Shown here piece after piece: positions 14,585 to 22,647 of a stretch of DNA of 64,000 bases. The position numbers were made by a program, and so were the translations under genes. A model generated the notes under the pieces. The model had not been told where the DNA came from. It did not search any database and was given only the letters and a program-made list of their open reading frames with translations. Origin of the DNA: UBA1723 sp045642085 (GTDB lineage Bacteria; Bacteroidota; Bacteroidia; Bacteroidales; Paludibacteraceae); assembly GCA_045642085.1 (NCBI GenBank), contig JAZUIF010000101.1, positions 25,166 through 89,165 of the forward strand, written 5' to 3'. How positions within the stretch are numbered: position 1 is the stretch's first letter; every line of letters begins with the position of its first letter.

Positions 14585-14615
14585 AGGGCATGCCATTTCG
14601 ACATGCCCTTCTTGA
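14585..14615 (+). terminator. terminator
   Basis: AGGGCATG (14585-14592) pairs with CATGCCCT (14602-14609), followed by TCTT. It ends the C_GCAxxG_C_C gene; the convergent cysK gene ends at 14708. Confidence 0.65.
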
Positions 14616-14674
14616 TTAAAACGATTTATAGCGGACAGATTGAAAACTATCCATACATATTTACCGACCATAGT

Positions 14675-14700
14675 GGGCAACCACAAGGGATTGCCCCTAC
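14675..14700. repeat. dispersed hairpin, GGGCAACCACAA...TTGCCCCTAC type
   Basis: Nearly identical to 56452-56477, with one base difference in the loop. It lies between convergent genes. Confidence 0.7.
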
Positions 14701-14707
14701 GAACTGA

Positions 14708-15637
14708 TTATTGCTCTACCAATGCTGTAGATAGATATCTTTCGCCTGTATCTGGAAGAAGAGCGACGATTGTCTTGCCCTTGTTCTCAGGTAGTTTTGC
14801 CAACTGGATGGCTGTGTACAATGATGCTCCAGATGAGATTCCTGCGAAGAAACCGTTTCTTCCTAGTCGTTGTGCTGTTGCAATCGCATCTTCGTTGCTG
14901 ACAGTCTTGATCTCATCGATATAGTCTCTGTTGAAGTTCTTTGGTTCAAAACCAGCACCGATTCCTTGGATCTTGTGTGGACCAGGAGCGTTACCTGAAA
15001 GCACTGCACTTGCCGATGGCTCTACTGCAACAGCCTTTACAGAAGCCTTGTGAGACTTCAATGCCTTTGACACTCCACTGACAGTACCACCTGTACCAAC
15101 TCCTGCTACGAAGATGTCGACATCACCATCTGTGTCTTTCCAGATCTCCTCACCTGTTGTTGCCTCGTGAACAGCTGGGTTGGCTGCGTTCTCAAACTGC
15201 AATGGCAAGAATGAGTTTGGAGTCGACGCTACAATCTCCTTTGCTTTTGCGATAGCACCCTTCATTCCTTCACTTCCTGGAGTCAAAACCAACTCAGCTC
15301 CGTAAGCGGCGATCAACTTTCTGCGCTCAATGCTCATTGTCTCTGGCATTACGATGATCACTTTATAGCCCTTGACTGCGCCTACCCAAGAAAGACCGAT
15401 ACCAGTGTTTCCACTTGTAGGCTCTACGATAACTCCACCTGGCTTAAGCAAACCGTCTTTCTCTGCCTGCTCAATCATGGCAAGCGCGATACGATCCTTT
15501 ACACTTCCTCCAGGATTGAAAGCCTCAACCTTAACCAAAAGCTTTGCCTGTAGGTTATCTTCCTTCTCAATATTGTGCAATCTAACGATTGGTGTACGTC
15601 CGATAAGTTCTGCGAAACTATTATATATCTGTGCCAT
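14708..15637 (-). CDS. cysK: cysteine synthase A (O-acetylserine sulfhydrylase)
   Basis: 309 residues, normal length. It makes cysteine from O-acetylserine and sulfide with PLP. Visible motifs: FNPGGSVKDRIAL with the PLP lysine, the substrate loop VEPTSGNTGIGLS, the phosphate-binding GVGTGGTVSGV and the C-terminal ISSGASLYTA. Last gene of a minus-strand set (metY, GNAT, cysK) that assimilates sulfide into homocysteine and cysteine. About 80 bases separate it from the GNAT gene, so it may also have its own promoter. Confidence 0.95.
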   Translation of the reverse strand: MAQIYNSFAELIGRTPIVRLHNIEKEDNLQAKLLVKVEAFNPGGSVKDRIALAMIEQAEKDGLLKPGGVIVEPTSGNTGIGLSWVGAVKGYKVIIVMPETMSIERRKLIAAYGAELVLTPGSEGMKGAIAKAKEIVASTPNSFLPLQFENAANPAVHEATTGEEIWKDTDGDVDIFVAGVGTGGTVSGVSKALKSHKASVKAVAVEPSASAVLSGNAPGPHKIQGIGAGFEPKNFNRDYIDEIKTVSNEDAIATAQRLGRNGFFAGISSGASLYTAIQLAKLPENKGKTIVALLPDTGERYLSTALVEQ

Positions 15638-15719
15638 AATAATCTGAATTTAATAATTAATAATAAAATTTGTCAATCTCATGATTGATCGTCTGTCAAC
15701 GTTAGCGTTAATGTCGACG

Positions 15720-16187
15720 TTAACTTAGCAATTTCTCAAATTTGATGTTTACTCTTGTGTAGTGAGGAGTAAAATCCTTCACTTCGTTGAATCCATACTT
15801 GTTGTAAAGTCCCATAGCGGCTTTCAATCTAGTATTCGATTCCAAGATTAGTTTATTTATATTGTTAACTTTTGCGTAGTTGAAGATAGCTTCAAACAAT
15901 TGGTTTGCCACGCCTTTACCTTGTGCCGCAGGATCAACCGCAAGTTTGGAGATCTCGTATTCACTCTCACCATGCTTCAACAGAGCCACACAGCCAAGTA
16001 CGTTACCCTCTTCAGTAGCGAAGAACAGATGACCGCCTTTGTTTAGAATCTCTCTGTCGGGGTGAGCGAGAAGTTCAACCTCAAATGGCTCGATTGCGTT
16101 TTCGTCGAAGAAGCGAGTAATCCAACCACGATTGAGAGCTTCGAAATATTTCGTATATTGGGGTTTCCATGTTTCAATCTGTGCCAT
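15720..16187 (-). CDS. GNAT family N-acetyltransferase
   Basis: About 155 residues; the ATG at 16187 gives MAQIETWKPQYTKYF and is preferred over 16196. It is a single GNAT domain with the acetyl-CoA signature ISKLAVDPAAQGKGVANQLFE and the later LILESNTRLKAAMGLYNKYGF. Substrate unknown. Its position between metY and cysK suggests a sulfur or amino-acid metabolite, but this is only context. Confidence 0.85.
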   Translation of the reverse strand: MAQIETWKPQYTKYFEALNRGWITRFFDENAIEPFEVELLAHPDREILNKGGHLFFATEEGNVLGCVALLKHGESEYEISKLAVDPAAQGKGVANQLFEAIFNYAKVNNINKLILESNTRLKAAMGLYNKYGFNEVKDFTPHYTRVNIKFEKLLS

Positions 16188-16219
16188 AAGCTTCAATTTT
16201 TTTAATTAAACTGCTTGTG

Positions 16220-16242
16220 GTAACGGGTTAATAACCCGTTAC
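16220..16242. repeat. perfect palindrome between metY and the GNAT gene
   Basis: GTAACGGGTTA and its reverse complement TAACCCGTTAC lie on either side of one A, giving a 23-bp palindrome with 11-bp arms. It is probably another member of the dispersed hairpin set. Confidence 0.6.
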
Positions 16243-16245
16243 ACA

Positions 16246-17535
16246 TTAAATCGCATCAAAAGCCTGCTTCAAATCGTCAAGGATATCGTCGATATGCTCA
16301 GTACCGATACTCAATCTGATTGTCGACGGAGTGATGTGCTGCTGAGCTGCCTCCTCTGGAGAAAGCTGAGAGTGAGTAGTTGTGAATGGGTGGATCACAA
16401 GGCTCTTCACGTCGGCTACATTAGCAAGAAGAGAGAAGATCTTTAGTGAATCGATGAACTTCCAAGCTGCTTCCTGACCGCCCTTGATCTCGAATGTGAA
16501 GATTGAAGCTCCACCATTAGGGAAATATTTCTTGTAAAGAGCGTTATCTCTGTGGCTTGCAAGCGACGGGTGGTTAACCTTCTCCACCTTTGGATTCTTG
16601 CTTAGGAAATCAACCACCTTCAATGCGTTCTCCACGTGGCGCTCAACTCTCAATGAAAGAGTCTCAAGACCCTGAAGAAGGATGAATGCGTTGAATGGTG
16701 AAAGTGTAGCACCTGTATCACGAAGGATCACCGCACGGATACGAGTGACGAATGCTGCTGCACCTGCGACGTCGGCAAACACTGCTCCGTGGTATGATGG
16801 GTCTGGCTTAGCAAGAGTAGGGAACTTGTCTGCGTTTGCCTTCCAGTCGAATTTTCCACCGTCTACGATAACACCACCAAGGGAAGAACCGTGACCGCCG
16901 ATAAACTTAGTAGCTGAGTGAACCACGATATCAGCACCGTGCTCAAGTGGACGGATCAAGTAAGGAGTTCCGAATGTGTTATCAATGATAAGAGGAAGAT
17001 TGTGCTTGTGAGCGATAGCCGCTACCTTTTCAATATCAAGCACATCGCTGTTTGGATTTCCAAGTGTCTCAGCGTAGATCACTTTAGTGTTAGGCTTGAT
17101 TGCCTTCTCAATAGCATCGTAGTCTGAGAAATCTACGATTGAATAATCAACACCCTGAGTTGTTAGAGTGTGAGTGATCAAGTTGTAAGAACCACCGTAG
17201 ATGTTGTCAGCAGCAACGATGTGATCACCGTTCTGAGCAATGTTCTGTAGAGCGTAAGTGATTGCTGCTGCACCAGATGCTACTGCAAGTCCGGCAACAC
17301 CACCCTCAAGAGCTGCAACACGGTCCTCAAAAACACCCTGAGTAGAGTTAGTCAAACGACCGTAGATGTTACCAGCGTCACGAAGACCGAAACGGTCAGC
17401 AGCGTGCTGAGAATTGTTGAAAACGTAAGAAGTAGTCTGGTAAATAGGAACTGCGCGAGCTCCTGTTACTGGATCTGGGTTCTCCTGTCCTACATGAAGT
17501 TGTAGAGTCTCGAAATGAAGTTTTTTCTGTGCCAT
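16246..17535 (-). CDS. metY: O-acetylhomoserine sulfhydrylase
   Basis: 429 residues, the length of O-acetylhomoserine aminocarboxypropyltransferase, which makes homocysteine from O-acetylhomoserine and sulfide. It belongs to the Cys/Met metabolism PLP family: FETLQLHVGQENPDPVTGARAVPIYQTTSY split over the N-terminus, the YGRLTNSTQ region, and the PLP lysine in HSATKFIGGHGSSLGG. C-terminal VADVKSLVIHPFTTTHSQL is typical of MetY. A minus-strand -7 box (TACCTTTG) lies about 55 bases upstream of the start. Confidence 0.93.
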   Translation of the reverse strand: MAQKKLHFETLQLHVGQENPDPVTGARAVPIYQTTSYVFNNSQHAADRFGLRDAGNIYGRLTNSTQGVFEDRVAALEGGVAGLAVASGAAAITYALQNIAQNGDHIVAADNIYGGSYNLITHTLTTQGVDYSIVDFSDYDAIEKAIKPNTKVIYAETLGNPNSDVLDIEKVAAIAHKHNLPLIIDNTFGTPYLIRPLEHGADIVVHSATKFIGGHGSSLGGVIVDGGKFDWKANADKFPTLAKPDPSYHGAVFADVAGAAAFVTRIRAVILRDTGATLSPFNAFILLQGLETLSLRVERHVENALKVVDFLSKNPKVEKVNHPSLASHRDNALYKKYFPNGGASIFTFEIKGGQEAAWKFIDSLKIFSLLANVADVKSLVIHPFTTTHSQLSPEEAAQQHITPSTIRLSIGTEHIDDILDDLKQAFDAI

Positions 17536-17837
17536 AGTCTTTATCGTTTTAATCGTTAATCAAATGTTATTGTTTCTTGTCTTTTGACATTGCAAAGGTA
17601 TGATGACTTTGATAATCTGCTATGAAGATTTAAAAAGAAAGAATATAAAAATACAAATTAGCAGAATTAGTAGAATATTCTTCTTTTAACGACGCATTTT
17701 CATGCGGTTTGGAGAATGGGGATTTTGAATTAATTCATAATTCGTAATTCTTAATTCATAATTGTCGGTACAGACCATCTTTGGTTGGAAATCCCAACGA
17801 TGGGATACATTCGTTCACTTGTGTAGGAGATTATCAC
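17536..17837. other. intergenic region between metY and nadE
   Basis: Holds the metY promoter (TACCTTTGC on the minus strand near 17592-17600) and an AATTCATAATTCGTAATTC tract at 17730-17762 like that at 5361-5390. I see no gene and no recognisable SAM riboswitch. Confidence 0.5.
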
Positions 17838-17876
17838 AAAAAATACAAGGTCTGCTTCTTTCCGAAACAGACCTTG
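17838..17876 (-). terminator. terminator of the NAD salvage operon
   Basis: CAAGGTCTG (17846-17854) and CAGACCTTG (17868-17876) form a perfect 9-bp stem. Read on the minus strand it is followed by TATTTTTTG, so it ends the nadE-pncA transcript. Confidence 0.75.
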
Positions 17877-17903
17877 TCGTTTATAATTGAGAATGTGAAA
17901 TCG

Positions 17904-19154
17904 TTACTCTACTTCGATACCCAAGCCTTCCCAATCGATTTTGGCGTTGTCGTCGATGGCGACTGTGCCTGCTTTCTTCACTACGATTCGTGTGTTAGGA
18001 TGTGTCTTGGCTGTCTCCTTTGCGCAGCTCTGTACGCAGTAGTCGTAGCATAGGCCTACAAGATGAAGCTCGGCTACGTTGTTGACGTTTGGCAACACGT
18101 CGACTCCATACTCCTCTACATTCACATTGCAACCTTTATTTAGTGTCACGCTTGGTATCTCGATTGCCTGTAGGTCGACGTCGATCTCCGCACCTTTCTC
18201 TCCAGCCACACAGTGTGCCGGCCATGGTCCACCTTGGGCAGTGAAGCTGCAATGATTAGTCGGGTGCCAATCCTTAGTGAAGACGATGCTGTCGTATTTC
18301 TCTTTCTTTATCAAATCAACGATGGCTGCTTTTGCTTTCTTCCACTTCTCAATGCCTACGCCCATTGTGCCGTCAATGAAATCGTTCTGAGCGTCGATAA
18401 TCGCCAACACCTTCTGCTCTGGCATGAACTTTGGCAGGTTAAGCAATTTTGGTTTCCACTGCATTCCGTTGATTCTGTTCTTGATCTTCTTGGCTGTCTC
18501 CGGATTAACATCATCGTAGACTCCTCTTGCCACTTTCTCCACTTCAGCGTATGTGAATCCAAGATTATCCTCATCTGTCATACCACACATTCCGTCGCTT
18601 GGTGCTTTCTTCACCAACTCCTCAGGTAATCCCAACTCTATTCCTAACCTTACGACGTCGCTTACATATAGGTTTGCTAATGGTGCAAAATCACCGGCAC
18701 CGTCGCCCCAGATTGTGAAATAGCCCATCAAGCATTCGCTCTTGTTTCCGTTATTACTGATTCGACAGTTTCCGATGATGGCTGCCACTCCGTAAAGAGT
18801 CGCCATTCTCAAACGGCTTGGTGTGTTTGTCTTAAACTGTGGTGTGGCATCTCCAGCAGTCTTTGTAGTGATCTCCTGAGCAAGTGCGTCGTATGCTCCC
18901 TTGATATTTATCTCGTAGTTTTTGATTCCTAAAAACTCGCAAACTCGCTTGCTATCATTTATATCTGTCTGAACACCGTTTGGCATCATCACACCTACTA
19001 CACGGTCTTTACCTAAAGCCGCTACACAGGCTGCTGCCACAACTGTACTGTCTTTTCCTCCACTTATTCCGATAAGTGCCTTAGTGTTCGCATCTCCGTT
19101 CTTTGCAAAGTAGTCTTTAATCCAGGCTACCATCTGATCTTTTAGTGTTCTCAT
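17904..19154 (-). CDS. nadE-pncA: NAD synthetase (NH3-type) fused to nicotinamidase
   Basis: 416 residues with two domains. Residues 1-240 are ammonia-dependent NAD synthetase, which amidates NaAD to NAD: PP-loop SGGKDS (31-36), GNCRISNNGNKSECLMGYFT and KKAPSDGMCGMTDED. No glutaminase domain is present. Residues 245-416 are an isochorismatase-fold nicotinamidase, with Asp254 (IIDAQNDF), metal ligands Asp295/His297/His301 (KDWHPTNH), Lys340 and nucleophile Cys373 (YDYCV). It therefore joins the first and last steps of the Preiss-Handler salvage route. It is last in an operon with pncB and a Nudix gene. NadD is not in the window. Confidence 0.9.
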   Translation of the reverse strand: MRTLKDQMVAWIKDYFAKNGDANTKALIGISGGKDSTVVAAACVAALGKDRVVGVMMPNGVQTDINDSKRVCEFLGIKNYEINIKGAYDALAQEITTKTAGDATPQFKTNTPSRLRMATLYGVAAIIGNCRISNNGNKSECLMGYFTIWGDGAGDFAPLANLYVSDVVRLGIELGLPEELVKKAPSDGMCGMTDEDNLGFTYAEVEKVARGVYDDVNPETAKKIKNRINGMQWKPKLLNLPKFMPEQKVLAIIDAQNDFIDGTMGVGIEKWKKAKAAIVDLIKKEKYDSIVFTKDWHPTNHCSFTAQGGPWPAHCVAGEKGAEIDVDLQAIEIPSVTLNKGCNVNVEEYGVDVLPNVNNVAELHLVGLCYDYCVQSCAKETAKTHPNTRIVVKKAGTVAIDDNAKIDWEGLGIEVE

Positions 19155-19178
19155 AATCTTTTCCTCCTATTCTAATTG

Positions 19179-19206
19179 TGGGCAGGTTTTAACCCACGCC
19201 CCTACA
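19179..19206. repeat. dispersed hairpin, GTGGG...CCCAC type
   Basis: GTGGGCAGGTTTTAACCCAC followed by GCCCCTAC, between the Nudix gene and nadE-pncA. It ends in the same CCCCTAC sequence as the other members. Confidence 0.65.
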
Positions 19207-19215
19207 GGTTCTACT

Positions 19216-19749
19216 TTATTTGTTTTTAGCAAGTTCCCAAGCGAGTCTCATCATCAATCCGAAATCCTCCTGGCACACAATCTTATCCATGTCGGCTTTC
19301 TTCACAAATTCAGTCTCAAGGAACTCGTCCTCGTCTGGATTATTTTTTCCGTATCCGTCGACAATCACGTAATAGCAAGTCATACGGTTTTCCATGAATG
19401 CCGGATTAGGGCTGCCAGTGTAGATCTGCTCACACTTGACGATATTCTCTTTCTTGATTCCCAACTCCTCTTCCAACTCACGATATAGAGCATCTATTGC
19501 TTTCTCTCCTGCGTCCACCATTCCTGATGGAAACTCTGTGATCTGTCGGTTGATGCCATGTCTGAACTGGTTGACCATCATGAAATCATCAGTACGGGCA
19601 AGCTGCACCACTGCGCAAACCCAGTCGGGACACTGCATTGATATATACTTACGCTCTACTCCTGCCGGATCTATCTTTTTTGTGGTAACAAAGCTTCCGA
19701 TAGGAGTCTTCATTACTACTTCTCTCTCTTTAATCTCCCAATTTTTCAT
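19216..19749 (-). CDS. Nudix hydrolase, ADP-ribose pyrophosphatase-like
   Basis: 177 residues. The Nudix box is complete: GMVDAGEKAIDALYRELEEE followed by LG. The preceding strand AVVQLARTDDFMMVNQFRHGIN with EFPSG resembles ADP-ribose or NDP-sugar pyrophosphatases. Between pncB and nadE-pncA it may clear ADP-ribose or other NAD breakdown products. No regulator (NrtR-type HTH) domain is attached. Confidence 0.85.
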   Translation of the reverse strand: MKNWEIKEREVVMKTPIGSFVTTKKIDPAGVERKYISMQCPDWVCAVVQLARTDDFMMVNQFRHGINRQITEFPSGMVDAGEKAIDALYRELEEELGIKKENIVKCEQIYTGSPNPAFMENRMTCYYVIVDGYGKNNPDEDEFLETEFVKKADMDKIVCQEDFGLMMRLAWELAKNK

Positions 19750-19770
19750 ATCGTTTAGTTTTAGTTTAAA

Positions 19771-21018
19771 TTACATTTCAGGGTGGTTCATTCTCCAATC
19801 GATAGCTCTCTGTAGATAATCGATGTAGTCAGGGTTCTTACACATACCCTTACCTGGAGTATCAGAAATCTTGGCTACGTCTCCACCGTTGCAAAGAGTC
19901 GTCTTCATCACAATATTTAGAGGTGGCACGTCTGTGTCGTTTGCAATGAATGTGCCGATTCCGAACGCTGTCTTGGCTCTACCCTCGAAATACTTCTTAA
20001 GTTTAGTTGCCTTCTCGAAATTCAAGCTGTCGCTGAATAGCAATGTCTTTGTAGTAGGATCGATGCCAAGTTTCTGGTAGTGTGCGATGATCTTGTCGCC
20101 CCACTCGAAAGGATCGCCAGAGTCGTGACGGACACCGCTGAATACTGTCGCAAACTCTTCATCGAAGTCACGCAAGAAACAATCTGTTGTGATAGCGTCT
20201 GTAAGAGCTGTACCATTCTGCACCTTATATTCATTGACCCATGCACGAAGGCTGTAAAGGTTTGAGTAGGCTGGATTGATTGCTCTGTTTCCCTGTCCGA
20301 CACACATGATCCACTCGTGAGCCATTGTGCCGACTGGCAACAAATTGTATTTGCGAGCTAAGAAGACGTTACTTGTGCCGACGAAGATTGACTTATTGTT
20401 CATCTTCGCGTTTTTCAATGCCATCACCGCCATCTCCTGACATTCAGCAGACAATCTGCGACGTAGACCAAATTCAGAGAATGCTCCAAGTTCGTAAATA
20501 TCCTGCTCCAAAAGATTCACCTTCTCGTTTAGCTTACGTGTAAACTGTTTCTTCAACTCCTCGTAATCGTAATTCATACGGAAGAACACCTCGTTGACGA
20601 TAGCCAAAGTAGGGATTTCATACATACTTGTATTCAACCAAGTTCCTGTCGCCTCAATATTCAATCCACATTCAGCCTTATCGTTGATTTCGAAATCCTC
20701 AAATCTTGGACGCCAGATACGTAGGAAATCAATGTAAGAATCCTTGATCCATCCTTTCTTTATGATATTGCCATTCGCATCTTTCTTTGCTCCGATGACT
20801 CTTAGATAATCCAATTCATCCTCTGTAAATCTTAGTTCACAGTATGCTTGCAACTGTTTCTTGATTTCAGCCACCATCTCAGGAGTGAATTTCACATCCT
20901 TGTTTCGGCATTTGAAAGTCCAAGTAGTCTTGTAGTTTGGAAACTGATGGAAAATTGCCTGACCCATTGAAAACTTATATAGGTCTGTCTCTAATAATGA
21001 TGTTATAATTGTTTTCAT
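19771..21018 (-). CDS. pncB: nicotinate phosphoribosyltransferase
   Basis: 415 residues. It joins nicotinate to PRPP to make NaMN with ATP hydrolysis. Family motifs: LYKFSMGQAIFHQFP at the N-terminus, FGLRRRLSAE, GTMAHEWIM, FSGVRHDSGDPFEWGD with the phosphorylated His, and LLFSDSLNFEKATKL. First gene of the salvage operon; the upstream gap holds the orphan 33-bp repeat array at 21140-21228. Confidence 0.95.
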   Translation of the reverse strand: MKTIITSLLETDLYKFSMGQAIFHQFPNYKTTWTFKCRNKDVKFTPEMVAEIKKQLQAYCELRFTEDELDYLRVIGAKKDANGNIIKKGWIKDSYIDFLRIWRPRFEDFEINDKAECGLNIEATGTWLNTSMYEIPTLAIVNEVFFRMNYDYEELKKQFTRKLNEKVNLLEQDIYELGAFSEFGLRRRLSAECQEMAVMALKNAKMNNKSIFVGTSNVFLARKYNLLPVGTMAHEWIMCVGQGNRAINPAYSNLYSLRAWVNEYKVQNGTALTDAITTDCFLRDFDEEFATVFSGVRHDSGDPFEWGDKIIAHYQKLGIDPTTKTLLFSDSLNFEKATKLKKYFEGRAKTAFGIGTFIANDTDVPPLNIVMKTTLCNGGDVAKISDTPGKGMCKNPDYIDYLQRAIDWRMNHPEM

Positions 21019-21139
21019 GTCGTAAAAATTTAAGTTGTTTTATACTTCGTTTTCTTTGTTTGTGTCAAAATTACATAATAAATTTATACTAGCAAATAAA
21101 AAAGGGATTTTTTTCAAAAAAACTGATGAAAATCTTCAA

Positions 21140-21228
21140 ACTTCACACTTTTTTGGAGATAATCTTGTTAAAACTTCGCACTTTTTTGGAGATAATCTTG
21201 TTAAAACTTCACATTTTTTTGGAGATAA
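21140..21228 (+). repeat. orphan three-copy array, exact 33-bp period
   Basis: Three copies of a 23-bp unit, ACTTCrCAyTTTTTTGGAG plus ATAA, start at 21140, 21173 and 21206. Copies 1 and 2 are followed by TCTTGTTAAA as a constant spacer. A decayed fourth copy may precede them (about 21107-21139). The unit resembles those upstream of the DUF4143 ATPases, but no ATPase is adjacent; the flanks are pncB and nhaC. The frame stays open through it (TSHFFGDNLVK repeated), but I do not call a gene. Confidence 0.85.
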
Positions 21229-21237
21229 ACCATGAAA

Positions 21238-22551
21238 TTATACATTTTCTTTCTTCATCACACTCACACCCAACGTGATCACAGCCAATATATATGGGTA
21301 GACAAGATGACTGATGATCTCAGTGGGCGCGATATGTGCCAAACCAGAGGCGATAAGCAGTTGGGCTCCATACGGAATTATTGATTGCGCGATGCAGCTC
21401 CACGTGTCGAGCAGACTTGCCACACGACGTGGTGGAATATTGAATCGTTCGGAGATCTCCTTAGCAAGTGAGCTCACTGTGAGGATGGCGATGGTATTAT
21501 TGGCAGTGCAGAAGTCGGCAGCCATCACAAGAGCCCCGATACTCAGTTCTGCTCCACGACGTTTCTTCACACTTCGTTTGATTGCATTCATCAACACGTC
21601 GATACCACCATTGATACGAATCAACTCCATCAATCCGCCAGCAAGCAGAGTGACAATAATAAGTTCACTCATTCCCTTCGCTCCATCGTCGACAGATTTC
21701 AGAATAGCAGTGAAAGCAGAACCGTCCAAACCGATTGCAAGTGCGGCACAAAGAGCGATTCCTATTGTAAGCACGATGATGACATTGATTCCGCATATTG
21801 CAGTCACTAGCACAACCAAATAGGGCAATACACGTATGAAATCGGGCGTCTCAACAGTATGGTCGACATTAGAGCCAAAGCCCATCACCACATATATAAC
21901 CATAGCAATCAATGCTGCGGGAAGAACTATTTTGATGTTGGCTTTGAATTTCTCGTGCATGGCTATTCCCTGTGTACGAGTGGCGACAATGGTCGTGTCG
22001 CTGATGAAAGAAAGATTATCACCGAAAAACGCGCCACCCACGATACAGGCAGTGTAAAGAGCCACACTATTGCCAGTCTGGTCGGCAAGTCCAGCAGCCA
22101 ACGGCACCAATGCAGCAATGGAGCCCACAGATGTGCCGATACTCATCGACACCAAGCATGTGGCAAGAAATAATCCAGGAAGGAGGAGCGACGTCGGCAA
22201 AGCATAAAGACATAGGTTGACAGTGGCGTCGATAGCTCCGATGCTCTTGGCAAGTGAGGCAAAACCACCAGCCAGAATGAAAATCAGCACCATATACATG
22301 ATGTTTTCGTTGCCGGCACCACGTGCGAAAGCCATCACACGATTATTAAAAGTGTCGTTGCGGAAGATCAGCAACGCATAAAGGCTCGTCACCACGAAAG
22401 CCACTATAATCGGAATAGCGTAGAAGTCGCCCAAAGCGATACTGCCTCCGACATAACATATAAAGAAGAGAAGAAGAGGAGAGAGAGCTAGAGCCCCCCA
22501 GCCCCCTGAAGGGGGAGTTTGTGAACTATGATTATTTGTTGGATCTTCCAT
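21238..22551 (-). CDS. nhaC: NhaC-family Na+/H+ antiporter
   Basis: About 437 residues from the ATG at 22551; the 22581 start adds ten residues. Some eleven hydrophobic segments are visible. The family signature GAFFGDNLSFISDTTIVATR is intact, with SIGTSVGSIAALVPLAAGL before it. It exchanges Na+ for H+ across the inner membrane; related proteins can exchange malate/lactate or other solutes. Residues 8-20 (SSQTPPSGGWGAL) are encoded by a dispersed repeat at 22491-22520 rather than by family sequence. Confidence 0.88.
   Translation of the reverse strand: MEDPTNNHSSQTPPSGGWGALALSPLLLFFICYVGGSIALGDFYAIPIIVAFVVTSLYALLIFRNDTFNNRVMAFARGAGNENIMYMVLIFILAGGFASLAKSIGAIDATVNLCLYALPTSLLLPGLFLATCLVSMSIGTSVGSIAALVPLAAGLADQTGNSVALYTACIVGGAFFGDNLSFISDTTIVATRTQGIAMHEKFKANIKIVLPAALIAMVIYVVMGFGSNVDHTVETPDFIRVLPYLVVLVTAICGINVIIVLTIGIALCAALAIGLDGSAFTAILKSVDDGAKGMSELIIVTLLAGGLMELIRINGGIDVLMNAIKRSVKKRRGAELSIGALVMAADFCTANNTIAILTVSSLAKEISERFNIPPRRVASLLDTWSCIAQSIIPYGAQLLIASGLAHIAPTEIISHLVYPYILAVITLGVSVMKKENV
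22491..22520. repeat. CCCCCTTCAGGGGG-type element inside the nhaC start
   Basis: On the plus strand CCCCCTGAAGGGGG forms a perfect palindrome beside GCCCCCCAGCCCCC. I recall a similar element as common in Bacteroidota intergenic regions. Here it is translated as TPPSGGWGA near the start of the antiporter. Confidence 0.6.
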
Positions 22552-22647
22552 TTTGTTTATTGCTTTTCTACAAAAGTACAAAATATAGCGAGAAAATGTC
22601 CATTGTACTCCTGACTACACATTTGTGGACTATCTATTTACACGAGA

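Noticed and set aside
17536..17700. SAM riboswitch upstream of metY
   Set aside because: I could not find the paired helices or conserved core of any SAM riboswitch class; the tract is AT-rich and unstructured.
21035..21235. Plus-strand ORF with repeated TSHFFGDNLVK
   Set aside because: The same effect of a 33-bp period; no ribosome site or homolog is evident and it ends with the array.
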